Of a DNA stretch of 64,000 bases, positions 43,220 through 52,635 are shown piece after piece. This DNA is from Rubripirellula lacrimiformis (lineage in GTDB: Bacteria; Planctomycetota; Planctomycetia; Pirellulales; Pirellulaceae), in NCBI RefSeq assembly GCF_007741535.1, contig NZ_CP036525.1, positions 4,216,001-4,280,000 of the forward strand, given 5' to 3'. The first letter of the stretch is position 1, and each line of letters starts with the position of its first letter. The translations under genes and the position numbers were made by a program. Below the pieces are notes generated by a model. It saw nothing but the letters and a program-made list of their open reading frames with translations. It made no database searches and was not told the origin of the DNA.

Positions 43220-44364
43220 TGCGACACGCCGCCAAACTGCTGAATCTCGCAATCTTAGTCGCGGTTGTCGGTGGCGTCGTTTACTGGCTACGGTTCAAAC
43301 CCGTCCCCGTGATAGAACACCAGGTTCAGATCGGCACTGTGTTTGACGAAGTGATGGGCACCGGAACGTTGGAAGCCCGCGTTTCCGCCACCATCAGCCC
43401 CAAGATCTCGGGGCGCATCGAAGCCCTGTTCGCAGATCAAGGAGACACCGTGTCGGCCGGGGATCAGTTGGTGCGACTTGACAGTAGCGAACTGGAGCAA
43501 CAGGTTGCCATCGCCGCAGCGAACGTCGAAACAGCCAACGCCGCCATCGTTCGGCTGAAAGCTGACAAAGATCGCGCCAACGTCGTGCTGACGCAGGCGG
43601 AAAAGAACTACAACCGCGTTGAACAGCTTGCCAAGCGAGACGCAACCAGCCAAGGCGACATCGACCAGGCCGCCGAAGCACTTGGGATCGCTGTTGCCGA
43701 CGTGTCTCGTGCCGAAGCCGGTATCAACGAGGGACAAAAAGGGTTGTTGTCGGCGGAGAAAAACCTGCAGTATCAACAAGCCCGGCTCAGCGACACGGTG
43801 ATCGTCGCACCCTTTGATGGAATGCTGGTGAAGCGACGTCGCGAACCCGGTGATGTCGTCGTGCCGGGCAGTGCGATTTTGACGTTGATTTCGACCGACG
43901 AACTATGGATCAGCGCATGGGTCGATGAAACCGAGATGTCAAAACTGGACACCGGTCAGCAGGCCCGAGTCGTGTTTCGCTCGGAACCGAATCGATCTTT
44001 TCCGGCGCAAGTTGTGCGACTGGGACGCGAAGCCGACCGAGAGACGCGGGAATTTGTGGTCGATGTCCGTGTGATCGAGTTGCCCAAGAACTGGGCCGTG
44101 GGTCAACGCGCCGAAGCCTTTGTTCGTGTCGCGGATCCACAAGATGTTCCCCTGGTTCCGAAACCATTTTTGGTCCGACGTGATGGTCAAGATGGCGTCT
44201 TTGTCAACGATGGCGGGGCTGCGATCTGGCAACCATTGACGCTTGGCACTGAACATGCCGATTCGATTGGGATCCCCACGGGTTTGGCGGCGGGCACCGT
44301 CATTGTGAAACCAGTATCGGACGGCGGATCGCTTGAATCCGGCCGCAGGGTCGTGGTTCCATGA
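43219..44364 (+). CDS. HlyD/MFP-type periplasmic adaptor subunit
   Basis: A 381-residue membrane fusion protein with one N-terminal transmembrane helix (LLNLAILVAVVGGVVYWL). The body shows GTGTLEARVSATISPKISGR, then the biotinyl-lipoyl-like ALFADQGDTVSAGDQLVRLD, a long coiled coil with ELEQQVAIAAANVETANAAI, and the second lipoyl strand IVAPFDGMLVKRRREPGDVV. It links an inner-membrane ABC transporter to an outer-membrane channel that is not encoded here. Its stop overlaps the permease gene by 4 nt. Confidence 0.93.
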   Translation: MRHAAKLLNLAILVAVVGGVVYWLRFKPVPVIEHQVQIGTVFDEVMGTGTLEARVSATISPKISGRIEALFADQGDTVSAGDQLVRLDSSELEQQVAIAAANVETANAAIVRLKADKDRANVVLTQAEKNYNRVEQLAKRDATSQGDIDQAAEALGIAVADVSRAEAGINEGQKGLLSAEKNLQYQQARLSDTVIVAPFDGMLVKRRREPGDVVVPGSAILTLISTDELWISAWVDETEMSKLDTGQQARVVFRSEPNRSFPAQVVRLGREADRETREFVVDVRVIELPKNWAVGQRAEAFVRVADPQDVPLVPKPFLVRRDGQDGVFVNDGGAAIWQPLTLGTEHADSIGIPTGLAAGTVIVKPVSDGGSLESGRRVVVP

Positions 44365-45572
44365 ACTTGGCATTCAAAGACATCAAACACAATTGGGGAC
44401 GATTCGTTCTGACAGCCGTCGGCATTGGAATGCTGTTGATGGTCGTGATGGGCATGGGCGGGATCTACCGCGGCATCATCGAGGACGCGACATTGTTGGT
44501 CGACCGTGTGGATGCCGACATCTGGGTTGTCCAGCGTGACACCCGTGGCCCGTTTGCCGAACTGTCCCGCGTACCGCCGACGCTTGTGCACCGCGTTGCT
44601 GCGGTCCCCGGTGTCCAATCATCGCGAGGATTTGTTTACCACACGATCCAACGGGAACGTTGGGGGCACCCCATGCGGATCGCGGTTCTAGGGCTCGATT
44701 GGCCGACCGATCAAGGAGGGTGGCTGCCACTTGTCGAGGGCCGCTCACTTCGGCGGGCTCACTATGAAATGATCGCCGACCGTTCGTTGGGCATGAAGGT
44801 TGGTGAAACGATTCCGTTGGGAAGGGACCATTTCACGGTCGTTGGTGTGACCGATAGCATGATCAGTGCCAGCGGTGACGGGTTGGCCTTCTTTTCAATT
44901 TCCGACGCGCAATCGATTCAATTTGACAGCCCCGGTGAAGCGATTCGTCTGGAGCGATCGGCCAGAGAATCACGCGGTGAAGCCTTCGAAGCAATTGTTC
45001 GCCAACCGTCGCTTTTGGACAACGCATCCAACCCCACCGCACAACTTCCCGCGATTGCTCGGTCGCAGGTCAGTGCGGTCATGGTAAAAGTGTCCAAGGG
45101 TCACCTTGCCGAGGATGTGATGTCGATCATCGATGGTTGGGGCGATGTTTCGGCTTTCACCAGTGATGGTCAAAAACAGTTGCTGCTTCGCGGGACCGTG
45201 GAGAAGGCTCGCCGACAGATCGGCATGTTTCGCATTCTGTTGACGGCTATCGCAGCGATCATCATGGCCCTGATCTTGTATACGCTGACGCTCGACAAGA
45301 TTCACTCGATCGCACTGCTGAAACTGATCGGAGCGTCGAACTTTGTGATTCTTGGCTTGATCCTGCAACAAGCCCTCGTCCTTGGATTGGTGGGTTACGC
45401 GATCGCCTATCTGCTTGGTAGCCAATTGTTCCCTCACTTCCCCCGCCGCGTGATTTTGGCGGATATCGATCTGATTCAGTTGGCACTTGTGGTTGTCGCG
45501 ATTTCGATTGGATCCAGCCTGATGGGGATTTGGAAAGCCTTGAAGGTTTCCCCCAACGAGGCTCTCACATGA
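44361..45572 (+). CDS. ABC transporter permease (FtsX/MacB-like)
   Basis: A 403-residue inner-membrane permease. An N-terminal helix (WGRFVLTAVGIGMLLMVVMG) is followed by a large periplasmic domain (about residues 45-280) and three C-terminal helices (ILLTAIAAIIMALILYTLTL, FVILGLILQQALVLGLVGYA, LALVVVAISIGSSLMGIW), with LKLIGAS between them as in FtsX and DevC. The DevC-like subgroup exports glycolipids or other lipophilic substrates in cyanobacteria; the substrate here is unknown. It overlaps both neighbours in ATGA steps. Confidence 0.93.
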   Translation: MNLAFKDIKHNWGRFVLTAVGIGMLLMVVMGMGGIYRGIIEDATLLVDRVDADIWVVQRDTRGPFAELSRVPPTLVHRVAAVPGVQSSRGFVYHTIQRERWGHPMRIAVLGLDWPTDQGGWLPLVEGRSLRRAHYEMIADRSLGMKVGETIPLGRDHFTVVGVTDSMISASGDGLAFFSISDAQSIQFDSPGEAIRLERSARESRGEAFEAIVRQPSLLDNASNPTAQLPAIARSQVSAVMVKVSKGHLAEDVMSIIDGWGDVSAFTSDGQKQLLLRGTVEKARRQIGMFRILLTAIAAIIMALILYTLTLDKIHSIALLKLIGASNFVILGLILQQALVLGLVGYAIAYLLGSQLFPHFPRRVILADIDLIQLALVVVAISIGSSLMGIWKALKVSPNEALT

Positions 45573-46297
45573 GCAAACCGGATCAAGAGCAAGCCGCCAT
45601 CGTGGCAACCGATTTGACCAAACGATACGGAAGCGAAAACACCGAGGTGGTCGCAATGCGAGAAGCTTCGATGACCGTTCAATCCGGGGAGGTTGTCGCC
45701 TTGCTTGGCCCTAGCGGCAGCGGAAAGTCGACCTTTCTAACCGCGATTGGGCTGATCAACCCGCCGACATCCGGCACCATCGTAATCCGCGGCACTCTCG
45801 TCCTGGATGGCGAGACCGCGGGCGTCAATCTGCGTTCCTTTCGTCGACAGCACATCGGATACGTATTCCAGAAGTCGAATTTGATTCCGTTTCTATCGGC
45901 AATCGAAAACGTTCAGATTGCGATGCAGCTTAACGGCGAATCCAAGCGTGCGTCGCGTAAGCGTGCGTTGGAGTTGATGGACTATTTGGGGGTCGCAGAT
46001 CGTGCGGACAACTTTCCATCCATGTTGTCCGGAGGCCAACAACAGCGAGTCGCGGTCGCTCGGGCGCTTGCGAATCACCCAAGCGTGATCCTAGCCGACG
46101 AACCCACCGCTGCGTTGGACGGTCAGCGCGGCCGCCAAGTGATGGAACTGTTTGCGAAGGTCGCCCATGAACAAGGATCTGCCGTGATCGTCGTCACGCA
46201 TGATCACCGATCTCTTGATGTCTTTGACACGACCTACGAAATGGAAGACGGCGTCATCACCCGGTCCCAACACTCGGTCACGCAATTGGATGGATGA
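45569..46297 (+). CDS. ABC transporter ATP-binding subunit (LolD/MacB/DevA-like)
   Basis: A 242-residue ATPase starting in an ATGA overlap with the permease. Walker A GPSGSGKS, the Q-loop in YVFQKSNLIPFLS, signature LSGGQQQRVAVARAL, Walker B VILADEPTAALD, and the switch His in VVTHDHR are all present, so it is expected to be active. It energises the coupled permease; with the MFP it forms a complete inner-membrane exporter. A longer frame starting at 45530 lies inside the permease and is rejected. Confidence 0.96.
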   Translation: MSKPDQEQAAIVATDLTKRYGSENTEVVAMREASMTVQSGEVVALLGPSGSGKSTFLTAIGLINPPTSGTIVIRGTLVLDGETAGVNLRSFRRQHIGYVFQKSNLIPFLSAIENVQIAMQLNGESKRASRKRALELMDYLGVADRADNFPSMLSGGQQQRVAVARALANHPSVILADEPTAALDGQRGRQVMELFAKVAHEQGSAVIVVTHDHRSLDVFDTTYEMEDGVITRSQHSVTQLDG

Positions 46298-46586
46298 AGC
46301 AGCGGTTTGCGATCGGCAAGGACCTAGACTCCGTCACGCAAGCCAATCCACGCTCGATCAGTGCGGTTCGGTCCGAAATCGGGTGGTGCTTGGCGGGCTG
46401 CCAAGCGATGCCGTTGTTCGTCCTGTAGTTGTTCGGATGCGTCTGGCACGGCGCGATCGAGTTCACGATCCAAATGTCGGGGACCATCATGGTACTGGGA
46501 CCGGCAACCGACAATGGACACGCGGGATCGCGACCGATCGCCGCATCGACAGACGGTCCATCGCACGAGCGATCTGTTCAAATAAA

Positions 46587-47960
46587 TCAGTTCGCCGTCG
46601 CTTGCCGCGATTCCACGTGCGATGCGGAAACGTCGCGAACCCGGTTTGCGTCAGTCTGTCCGACGACGCCTTGACCGGATTCCGGAAGATCGGTGACGGT
46701 GCAATCGGTAACGCTACAGTTGGTGCAGTCTGCGATTTCGATGCCGTTTCGGGAACCCGAAATGACGCATTCGCTAACTCGCGTGTGTTTGCACGCTTCT
46801 AACGTGATGGCTGCGTTGCCGCCCAGCAGATTGTGGCAGACCAAACCGGTAACGCTACAATTCGAAGATTGTTCCAAAACGACCTGGCCTGTACCGGATG
46901 CTTCGCGCGGATTCATGATGCTGTTGGCGATCACGATCCTTTCACACTTCTGGACCAAAACGTCCGTTGGCTCGGTCGTGAAATAGGTGTTGCCGACCAG
47001 GGTGACATCAGATGCTTGGATCAGGTGCACATGGGTGTGCGTATCGCTAAGCACATTTCCCGTGACCGTAATCATGTTGGGCTGGTATTCGTCGCGACCG
47101 GCGATGCGAATGTTCGCACCACCCGGCGCTTGCTTTTGTGCATGGTAGTGCGCGGAATGCTGAATCGTGTTTCCGGTGATCGCCATCTCTGCGATGGATC
47201 CACTCTTGCGACAATCCACAAAGATGTTTCCTGATTCGGTGGGGGTGGTGTCGTCGGGCATGTTGGCTTCGATGTCGCATCCGGTGATGTGGACATTGCG
47301 TACATTGCCGCCGCGAACCACGATTCCTCCGCCCCTGTTGTAACTGATGTGCGAGTTGGCGACGTTGAACTGGTGCAGGTTGACCTCGTTTAGGAACAGA
47401 CCGATACCAGAGTTCTCGTACAGGTGCACGTTCGAGATCGCGACATTGCGATTCCGCTTGCTCAGCACGATCCCGTGGCGGGCCTTGCGTACGTGAACGC
47501 GGCTGATCGTCGCTTGCATGGTCTGGACCAATTCGATGCCGTCTGCTTCGGGATGCGCCCCAACGATTCCAATGCCATCGATCAACGGCATGCGTTCTAG
47601 CCACGTGTGCGGTTGGATCTGTTTCGGGTCCGCGGAACCGACCAGGCTGCCCGTGATACGAATCGCAGGCCCGGCCGCGTTCATATGGATCGTCACTGGC
47701 CCATCACCACGAAGTGACAAGGCACCGAACTTGGTCAAATCGATTTCCAGAGTACCACCAAACTCGTAATGCCCTGCGGGAATCACAAAGTTGCCTTGGG
47801 AACTTTCCAATTGCTGCGCCAACTTCAAATGGTCAACGGCTGTGGATGACACCGTGGGCAAGGCGGAATCCTGGGCGACGGAATTCTGGGCGGACACCGT
47901 TGTGACGGAGCAGGCGATCAACATGGATGCCGCAAACGCGGGGACAAGGCAAGGGTTCAT
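46587..47960 (-). CDS. Secreted right-handed beta-helix (NosD-like) protein
   Basis: A 457-residue protein with a signal peptide (AFAASMLIACSVTTVSA). After a short linker comes a parallel beta-helix: DGIELVQTMQATISRVHVRK, GIVLSKRNRNVAISNVHLYE, NSGIGLFLNEVNLHQFNVAN, then further repeats of hydrophobic strand plus Asn or Gly turn. Such folds bind or cut polysaccharides, but no catalytic triad is recognised. It lies 79 bp downstream of the PLP enzyme in the same direction and may be the last gene of that operon. Confidence 0.85.
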   Translation of the reverse strand: MNPCLVPAFAASMLIACSVTTVSAQNSVAQDSALPTVSSTAVDHLKLAQQLESSQGNFVIPAGHYEFGGTLEIDLTKFGALSLRGDGPVTIHMNAAGPAIRITGSLVGSADPKQIQPHTWLERMPLIDGIGIVGAHPEADGIELVQTMQATISRVHVRKARHGIVLSKRNRNVAISNVHLYENSGIGLFLNEVNLHQFNVANSHISYNRGGGIVVRGGNVRNVHITGCDIEANMPDDTTPTESGNIFVDCRKSGSIAEMAITGNTIQHSAHYHAQKQAPGGANIRIAGRDEYQPNMITVTGNVLSDTHTHVHLIQASDVTLVGNTYFTTEPTDVLVQKCERIVIANSIMNPREASGTGQVVLEQSSNCSVTGLVCHNLLGGNAAITLEACKHTRVSECVISGSRNGIEIADCTNCSVTDCTVTDLPESGQGVVGQTDANRVRDVSASHVESRQATAN

Positions 47961-48039
47961 CGATCAAAATACCAAGGGAGGGATCGGAGGGTTGGTGACA
48001 GACGGGATCAGGCGGGAAAGCAGAATCGGCCGCTTCGGA

Positions 48040-49047
48040 TCAGTTGGTCCAATCGCGGAAATCGTCGGCATCGACGTTGCGGCCGCTGACAACCACGACG
48101 ATATCGCCATCGCCATCGGTCGCGACTTGATTCGACAACAGCGCCGCGGTGGTCACCGCACCCGAAGGCTCGGTGCGTAGCCCATGATGCTGCTGAATCC
48201 ACTTCATCGCATCTTTGGTTTGATCGTCCGAAACGGTGATAGCCGAGGACACTTTGGACTGCATGATGGGCCAGTTGTGGGTTCCCACATCGTAGGAAAG
48301 CAAACCGTCACAGATGCTTTCGGGCTTCTCCACGCGGATTCGACGTCCGGCTGCAAGCGAACGGGCAAAGTCGTCGGCGCCACTTGGTTCGACGGCCACG
48401 ATCTGGGCCGCCGGAAACCCGTCCGCGATCGCGAGTGCATGCCCGGCCATCAAACCACCGCCACTGACGGCACAGACAAACTGAGACAGCCCCCGGCCTT
48501 GGCGTTTTAGCTCGTCTACGATTTCCAGGCCGCCCACTCCATTGCCCGCGATCACATTCTTGTCATCGTACGGCGACGCTTGCACGGCGCGTTCGGCTTC
48601 CGCAATCTCGCGAGTCAATTGGTCTCGCAGCCCGGTCACGTGATCAGTGGACTTGTCATAGGTGCGAATTTCGGCGCCAAACGAACGAGTGCGTTCAAAC
48701 TTGATCTCGGGTGCGTCATCCGGCATCACGATGATGACTCGCTTGCCATACGCATGTCCGGCAAACGACAAACCGGATGCGAAGTTCCCAGACGAATGCG
48801 CTGCGACCGGACGATCGCCAATAGATTCTGCGTTTCTGGCCATCCAGTTAAGCGCACCGAGCACCTTGAACGACCCAACCGGTGTCCAACCGTAATCCTT
48901 GATCCAAACGCGTCGCCCCGCCGCTAGCCCCAGGGCGGATTCCAGTGCATAGGAACGGACCATCGGCACCGGCGAAAGGAATTGGCGAATCACGCCTTCG
49001 GCTGCCCGGACGTCGGCAATCGTGGTGATGTCGTGGGTCTGTGTCAT
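48040..49047 (-). CDS. Pyridoxal-phosphate-dependent lyase (threonine dehydratase/serine racemase fold)
   Basis: This 335-residue fold type II enzyme has the PLP lysine in VGSFKVLGA (about residue 53), a glycine-rich phosphate loop SGGGLMAGHA, and HSSGNFASGLSFAGHAYG that contacts the cofactor. It may deaminate a hydroxy-amino acid or a related compound; ilvA/tdcB, serine racemase and hydroxyaspartate lyases share the fold. The start at 49047 overlaps the amidohydrolase stop in ATGA; a longer frame to 49086 lies within that gene. It belongs to the MFS-M20-amidohydrolase operon. Confidence 0.87.
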   Translation of the reverse strand: MTQTHDITTIADVRAAEGVIRQFLSPVPMVRSYALESALGLAAGRRVWIKDYGWTPVGSFKVLGALNWMARNAESIGDRPVAAHSSGNFASGLSFAGHAYGKRVIIVMPDDAPEIKFERTRSFGAEIRTYDKSTDHVTGLRDQLTREIAEAERAVQASPYDDKNVIAGNGVGGLEIVDELKRQGRGLSQFVCAVSGGGLMAGHALAIADGFPAAQIVAVEPSGADDFARSLAAGRRIRVEKPESICDGLLSYDVGTHNWPIMQSKVSSAITVSDDQTKDAMKWIQQHHGLRTEPSGAVTTAALLSNQVATDGDGDIVVVVSGRNVDADDFRDWTN

Positions 49048-49991
49048 GCGAAGAAGACCTTCTCGGCGGTGCCTCTTAGCATCCACTGTTTGTCGGAATC
49101 GGAAAGAAAGCCGATCCGATCACGCACAAGCGCAATCGATGCTTGGTAAGTATGCGGAGCGTCGACTTGGTAGGGACAGTCGCTCGCCCACATCAAACGC
49201 TCTGGGCCAAAGCTGTCATAGACCTTGCGGATCATGGGCTTCAGGTCGTCGTACGGCGGTGTTTTCATTCCCAGCGCGTAAAAAGCCGACGTCTTTACGT
49301 GTGTATTGGGATGTCGTGCCAGCTGACACAGATTCGCCAACGGTACCGATTCGATCGTTCCCGAAACACCAACGCGAGCAAAGTGGTCAATCACGACGGT
49401 GGTTTCCGGGTAACGTTCGCAGAGTGCATCCACGCTGGAGATGTCCTGCGGGTTGATCAGCGGACAAATCGCTAGCCCGCGCACAGCCGCCGTCTGCCAA
49501 AGCTTCGCCATTCCTGGATCGTCGACCCATCGATCCGTCTTTCCGTCGGTCGGAATGCGGAATCCTCGGACGCCCTGTTTCTGAAGTTCGTCGATGCGAT
49601 CGACCAAGTGCTTGTCGCGAAAGTCGATCAATGCGACTCCCGAAAAAGCCCCCGGATGCGTCCGCATCGCATGCAGCATGTAACGATGATCAAACTCATA
49701 GAAACTCATCTGAATCAGAACGATGCGTCGCACCCCGACTGGTTTGCATTGATCCAAAAGTTGGTCGGGCGTGAAGCTGGCCGGTTGCATGTCCGCGACC
49801 TTGAATCGCGGACTGATGGGATACTTCGCAACGTCCGGTGTCCAGACGTGAACGTGAGCATCAATCCACCCCGGATCGGTGTCGGATTGGGCGCCCACAT
49901 CCGCGGCCAAGCCAGTGGTTGCGACGGCGGCGGCGGCGGCACCGGTAACAAGAAAGTCCCGTCGTGACGGACGGGCGGATGAAAAAGTCAT
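49044..49991 (-). CDS. Tat-exported amidohydrolase-family protein
   Basis: A 315-residue metal-dependent hydrolase of the amidohydrolase_2 group. The N-terminus SRRDFLVTGAAAAAVATTGL is a twin-arginine signal. Metal ligands appear in WIDAHVHVW, with later residues in VIDHFARVG and LMWASDCPYQVDAP, the pattern of ACMSD-like and lactonase-like hydrolases. It may act in the periplasm on a lactone, amide or carboxylate; the substrate is unknown. It lies 39 bp after the M20 gene and overlaps the PLP gene by 4 nt. Confidence 0.9.
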   Translation of the reverse strand: MTFSSARPSRRDFLVTGAAAAAVATTGLAADVGAQSDTDPGWIDAHVHVWTPDVAKYPISPRFKVADMQPASFTPDQLLDQCKPVGVRRIVLIQMSFYEFDHRYMLHAMRTHPGAFSGVALIDFRDKHLVDRIDELQKQGVRGFRIPTDGKTDRWVDDPGMAKLWQTAAVRGLAICPLINPQDISSVDALCERYPETTVVIDHFARVGVSGTIESVPLANLCQLARHPNTHVKTSAFYALGMKTPPYDDLKPMIRKVYDSFGPERLMWASDCPYQVDAPHTYQASIALVRDRIGFLSDSDKQWMLRGTAEKVFFA

Positions 49992-50030
49992 GGGGCGTCA
50001 AATCCTGAATCAAAGGAGTCAATCACGATG

Positions 50031-51242
50031 TTAGGCAAGCAAAAACCGACGGTAGATTTCAGCAGCTTGGACAACCTGGCTGCATTCAATGTACTCCACC
50101 GCTGCGTGCGCCTGGTCGATGCTTCCGGGGCCCAGGATCATGCTGGGAATCCCCAACGCGCCGAACTTGCTGGCGTCACTGCAGAACGGAACACCAGCGG
50201 GGGTTGCATCCAAGTTCATGTCTTCCAGAACCGACACGATGTTGCGGACAGCCTTCGACGACGCGTTCGTTTCCAGCGGCCGGTCGCTTAACATCGGCGG
50301 CTCCATCGTCACTTGCATGGAAGTCTGGTTGACGGCGACCTTGTCGACTAGATCCTGGTAATGCTGCAGGACGGTTTCGCGAGTTTCGCCAGGCAACAGC
50401 CGGCGGTCAATTTCGATCTCGCATCGATCGGGAACGAAATTGATTTGCACGCCACCACGGACGACGCCGATATTGCAAGTCGCGGGGCCCAGCAGCGGAT
50501 GCGTTGACTTTGCCAAACGGCGTGTGTCCGATTCGATGGCGGTGATCACGTGCGCCATGTGCTCGATCGCGTTGACGCCCAGGTGTGGCTTAGCCGAATG
50601 CGACGAACGGCCGGTCGTGACGATTTTCCATCGCACCAAGCCTTTACTCGCGATCACTGCCCGCAGGTCCGTGGGTTCGGCAATGATTGCCGCGTCCGCC
50701 GTCCACGGATGGGTCGGTGAACTTTCCGTCGTCAGGATCGCGGCATCCACCGGCCCGGGTTCTAGCGAGTCGCACAGCGCGACGACGCCACGATACGAAA
50801 ATTCCTCGTCGATGGTGGCGGTGAAAAGCACATCGCAGGGTGGTGTGGTCCCGGCCGACACCATGGTTGAAACGGCATTCATCATGGCCGCCATCCCGCC
50901 TTTGGTATCACAGGATCCACGTCCGTACATTCGCCCCTGACGAATCTCGGGTGTCCACGGCGGGATCGTCATCCCTACGACTGAAACCGTGTCCATGTGA
51001 GCTTCCAGCACGATTCGGCGACTCGAATCCAGACCGGGGACCCGTGCGATCACATTGGGGCGATCCGGATAAACCTGTTGACGCCAAGTTTCGATCCCAC
51101 GCTGCGTGAAATAGCGATCGACGTAATCCGCCATCTCGGCCTCGGGGACACCGCCGTCATAGTTCGGATTGACGCTGTTGATCCGGACCAAATCAGCCAA
51201 CAGGCTGACCGGGTCATCGGGACTGGGCGATTTCACGGTCAT
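50031..51242 (-). CDS. M20-family metallopeptidase/deacylase (ArgE/DapE-like)
   Basis: A 403-residue zinc enzyme starting at 51242 in an ATGA overlap with the MFS gene; a longer frame to 51983 lies inside that gene and is rejected. Metal ligands and catalytic residues are visible: LEAHMDTVSV, GRGSCDTKGG, IDEEFSYRG (catalytic Glu), IIAEPTD. The dimerisation domain carries SSHSAKPHLGVNAIEHM. The family cleaves N-acyl amino acids or small dipeptides, for example acetylornithine or succinyl-diaminopimelate. Because the operon also has a transporter, a scavenging role is more likely than arginine synthesis. Confidence 0.92.
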   Translation of the reverse strand: MTVKSPSPDDPVSLLADLVRINSVNPNYDGGVPEAEMADYVDRYFTQRGIETWRQQVYPDRPNVIARVPGLDSSRRIVLEAHMDTVSVVGMTIPPWTPEIRQGRMYGRGSCDTKGGMAAMMNAVSTMVSAGTTPPCDVLFTATIDEEFSYRGVVALCDSLEPGPVDAAILTTESSPTHPWTADAAIIAEPTDLRAVIASKGLVRWKIVTTGRSSHSAKPHLGVNAIEHMAHVITAIESDTRRLAKSTHPLLGPATCNIGVVRGGVQINFVPDRCEIEIDRRLLPGETRETVLQHYQDLVDKVAVNQTSMQVTMEPPMLSDRPLETNASSKAVRNIVSVLEDMNLDATPAGVPFCSDASKFGALGIPSMILGPGSIDQAHAAVEYIECSQVVQAAEIYRRFLLA

Positions 51243-52492
51243 GGATTCTCCTGCCACTTGATCTCTTGTATAGGTCCAACCAAAAACAGATACGCCACAA
51301 TGCCAAGCATCACGACCCCAGCGGCGCAGTAGAACGCTGTCTGGTAAGAACCGGTTTGTTCCACCGACCAACCTGCGACCAACGGCGAAAGAACACCGCC
51401 CATATTCCCCACGCAGTTTTGAATGCCGGTCCAACTTCCTGCCGCGGGACCAGCCATCGTCTGCGTCATCGCCCAGACGTTCGCGGTGAACATCCCCAAT
51501 GCGGCGCAGGAAGCCGCCAACAGCGCGATGCACATGGATGCGGATACCACTTTGGTCGCGGCCACCAACAACACCGCGGCAATCCCCAATCCGCACAGCG
51601 CGATCGATTTCCTTGCCAATGTGGGGGATCGTCCTGATCGAATCAAGCGATCGGCAGCCCATCCCCAGAACACCGACGACATGGCCATCGCCAAGAATGG
51701 CAGCGCGGCCAACACGGCTGTTTCCTTCAAATTCAATCCATGCACGTCCATCAAATACGATGGCAACCAAGTCAACAAGAAATACCAGACATAGCCCAGC
51801 GAAAACATTCCTAGCGAACTGCCCCACACGCTGCGGTTCATCGCGACCTGTCGAATTCGCGGTCGACCGGCTGGTTGCGCCCCGGCGGCGTGATCCTGTG
51901 GGGAACGCGAGGGAATCATTTTGATCCAAGGCACAAGCCACACAAGACTGCCGATGCCCAGCGTGATGAACAGGGCACGCCACCCGAACTGGTCCACCAA
52001 AAGTCCGCCAACCAGAATGCTAAAGGCCGGTCCGATTTTGGTCCCGGCGTCGATCAGCGAATTGACGGTCCCTCGTTGTTCTTCCCGGTAGTTTTCGACA
52101 ACCAGTCGAGAGATCGCAGGATAGGCCGCACTTTCGCCCAGTCCTAACAGCAACCGTACGGCGATCAGCGAGACGAACCCGCCGACAAAACCGGTCAGCG
52201 CCGTTGCGATCGTCCAAATCAGGAAACCGCCTGCGTAAACCCACTTGACGTCGTATCGATCGACCAGCCATCCAGCAGGCAACTGCATCAACGCATAGGT
52301 CCAAAAGAACACTGACAACAGCAATCCCTTTTGGGACGGCGTCAGCGAAAACTCGGTTTCAATGTCACCAATCGCGACCGACAGCGCGCCTCGATCGATG
52401 TAGTTGACCAAAATGGAAGTCACCAACAGAACCAGCAGCACCAATCGATAGCCGCTGATCGATGCAGATGCTTGCTCGGGTTCGTCTGTCAC
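51239..52492 (-). CDS. Major facilitator transporter (ACS-like anion:cation symporter)
   Basis: A 417-residue inner-membrane permease with about twelve helices. Family pointers are NYIDRGALSVAIGDIETEFS, LMQLPAGWLVDRYDVKWVY, the cytoplasmic-loop GLGESAAYPAISRLVVENYR, and RGTVNSLIDAGTKIGPA. These match the ACS family, which imports organic anions such as hexuronates, tartrate or phthalate. It is the first gene of a five-gene leftward operon (MFS, M20, amidohydrolase, PLP lyase, probably beta-helix), so its substrate is presumably the compound degraded by the others. Confidence 0.93.
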   Translation of the reverse strand: MTDEPEQASASISGYRLVLLVLLVTSILVNYIDRGALSVAIGDIETEFSLTPSQKGLLLSVFFWTYALMQLPAGWLVDRYDVKWVYAGGFLIWTIATALTGFVGGFVSLIAVRLLLGLGESAAYPAISRLVVENYREEQRGTVNSLIDAGTKIGPAFSILVGGLLVDQFGWRALFITLGIGSLVWLVPWIKMIPSRSPQDHAAGAQPAGRPRIRQVAMNRSVWGSSLGMFSLGYVWYFLLTWLPSYLMDVHGLNLKETAVLAALPFLAMAMSSVFWGWAADRLIRSGRSPTLARKSIALCGLGIAAVLLVAATKVVSASMCIALLAASCAALGMFTANVWAMTQTMAGPAAGSWTGIQNCVGNMGGVLSPLVAGWSVEQTGSYQTAFYCAAGVVMLGIVAYLFLVGPIQEIKWQENP

Positions 52493-52635
52493 GTTGATTC
52501 TCTGTCGAATTAGAAAGCGGCACGGATGGGCAACAAGATACCAGAGATCGATGGCCCGATTGCGAAAGGAACGGACTCAAACGGCGAGACAGCACAGGCC
52601 GTTGCACCCGAGCCCTGTTCACCGTCGGTGTTCAA

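Noticed and set aside
51243-51983. Upstream extension of the M20 frame
   Set aside because: It overlaps the MFS gene and has no M20 motif; the ATGA overlap at 51239-51242 gives a natural start.
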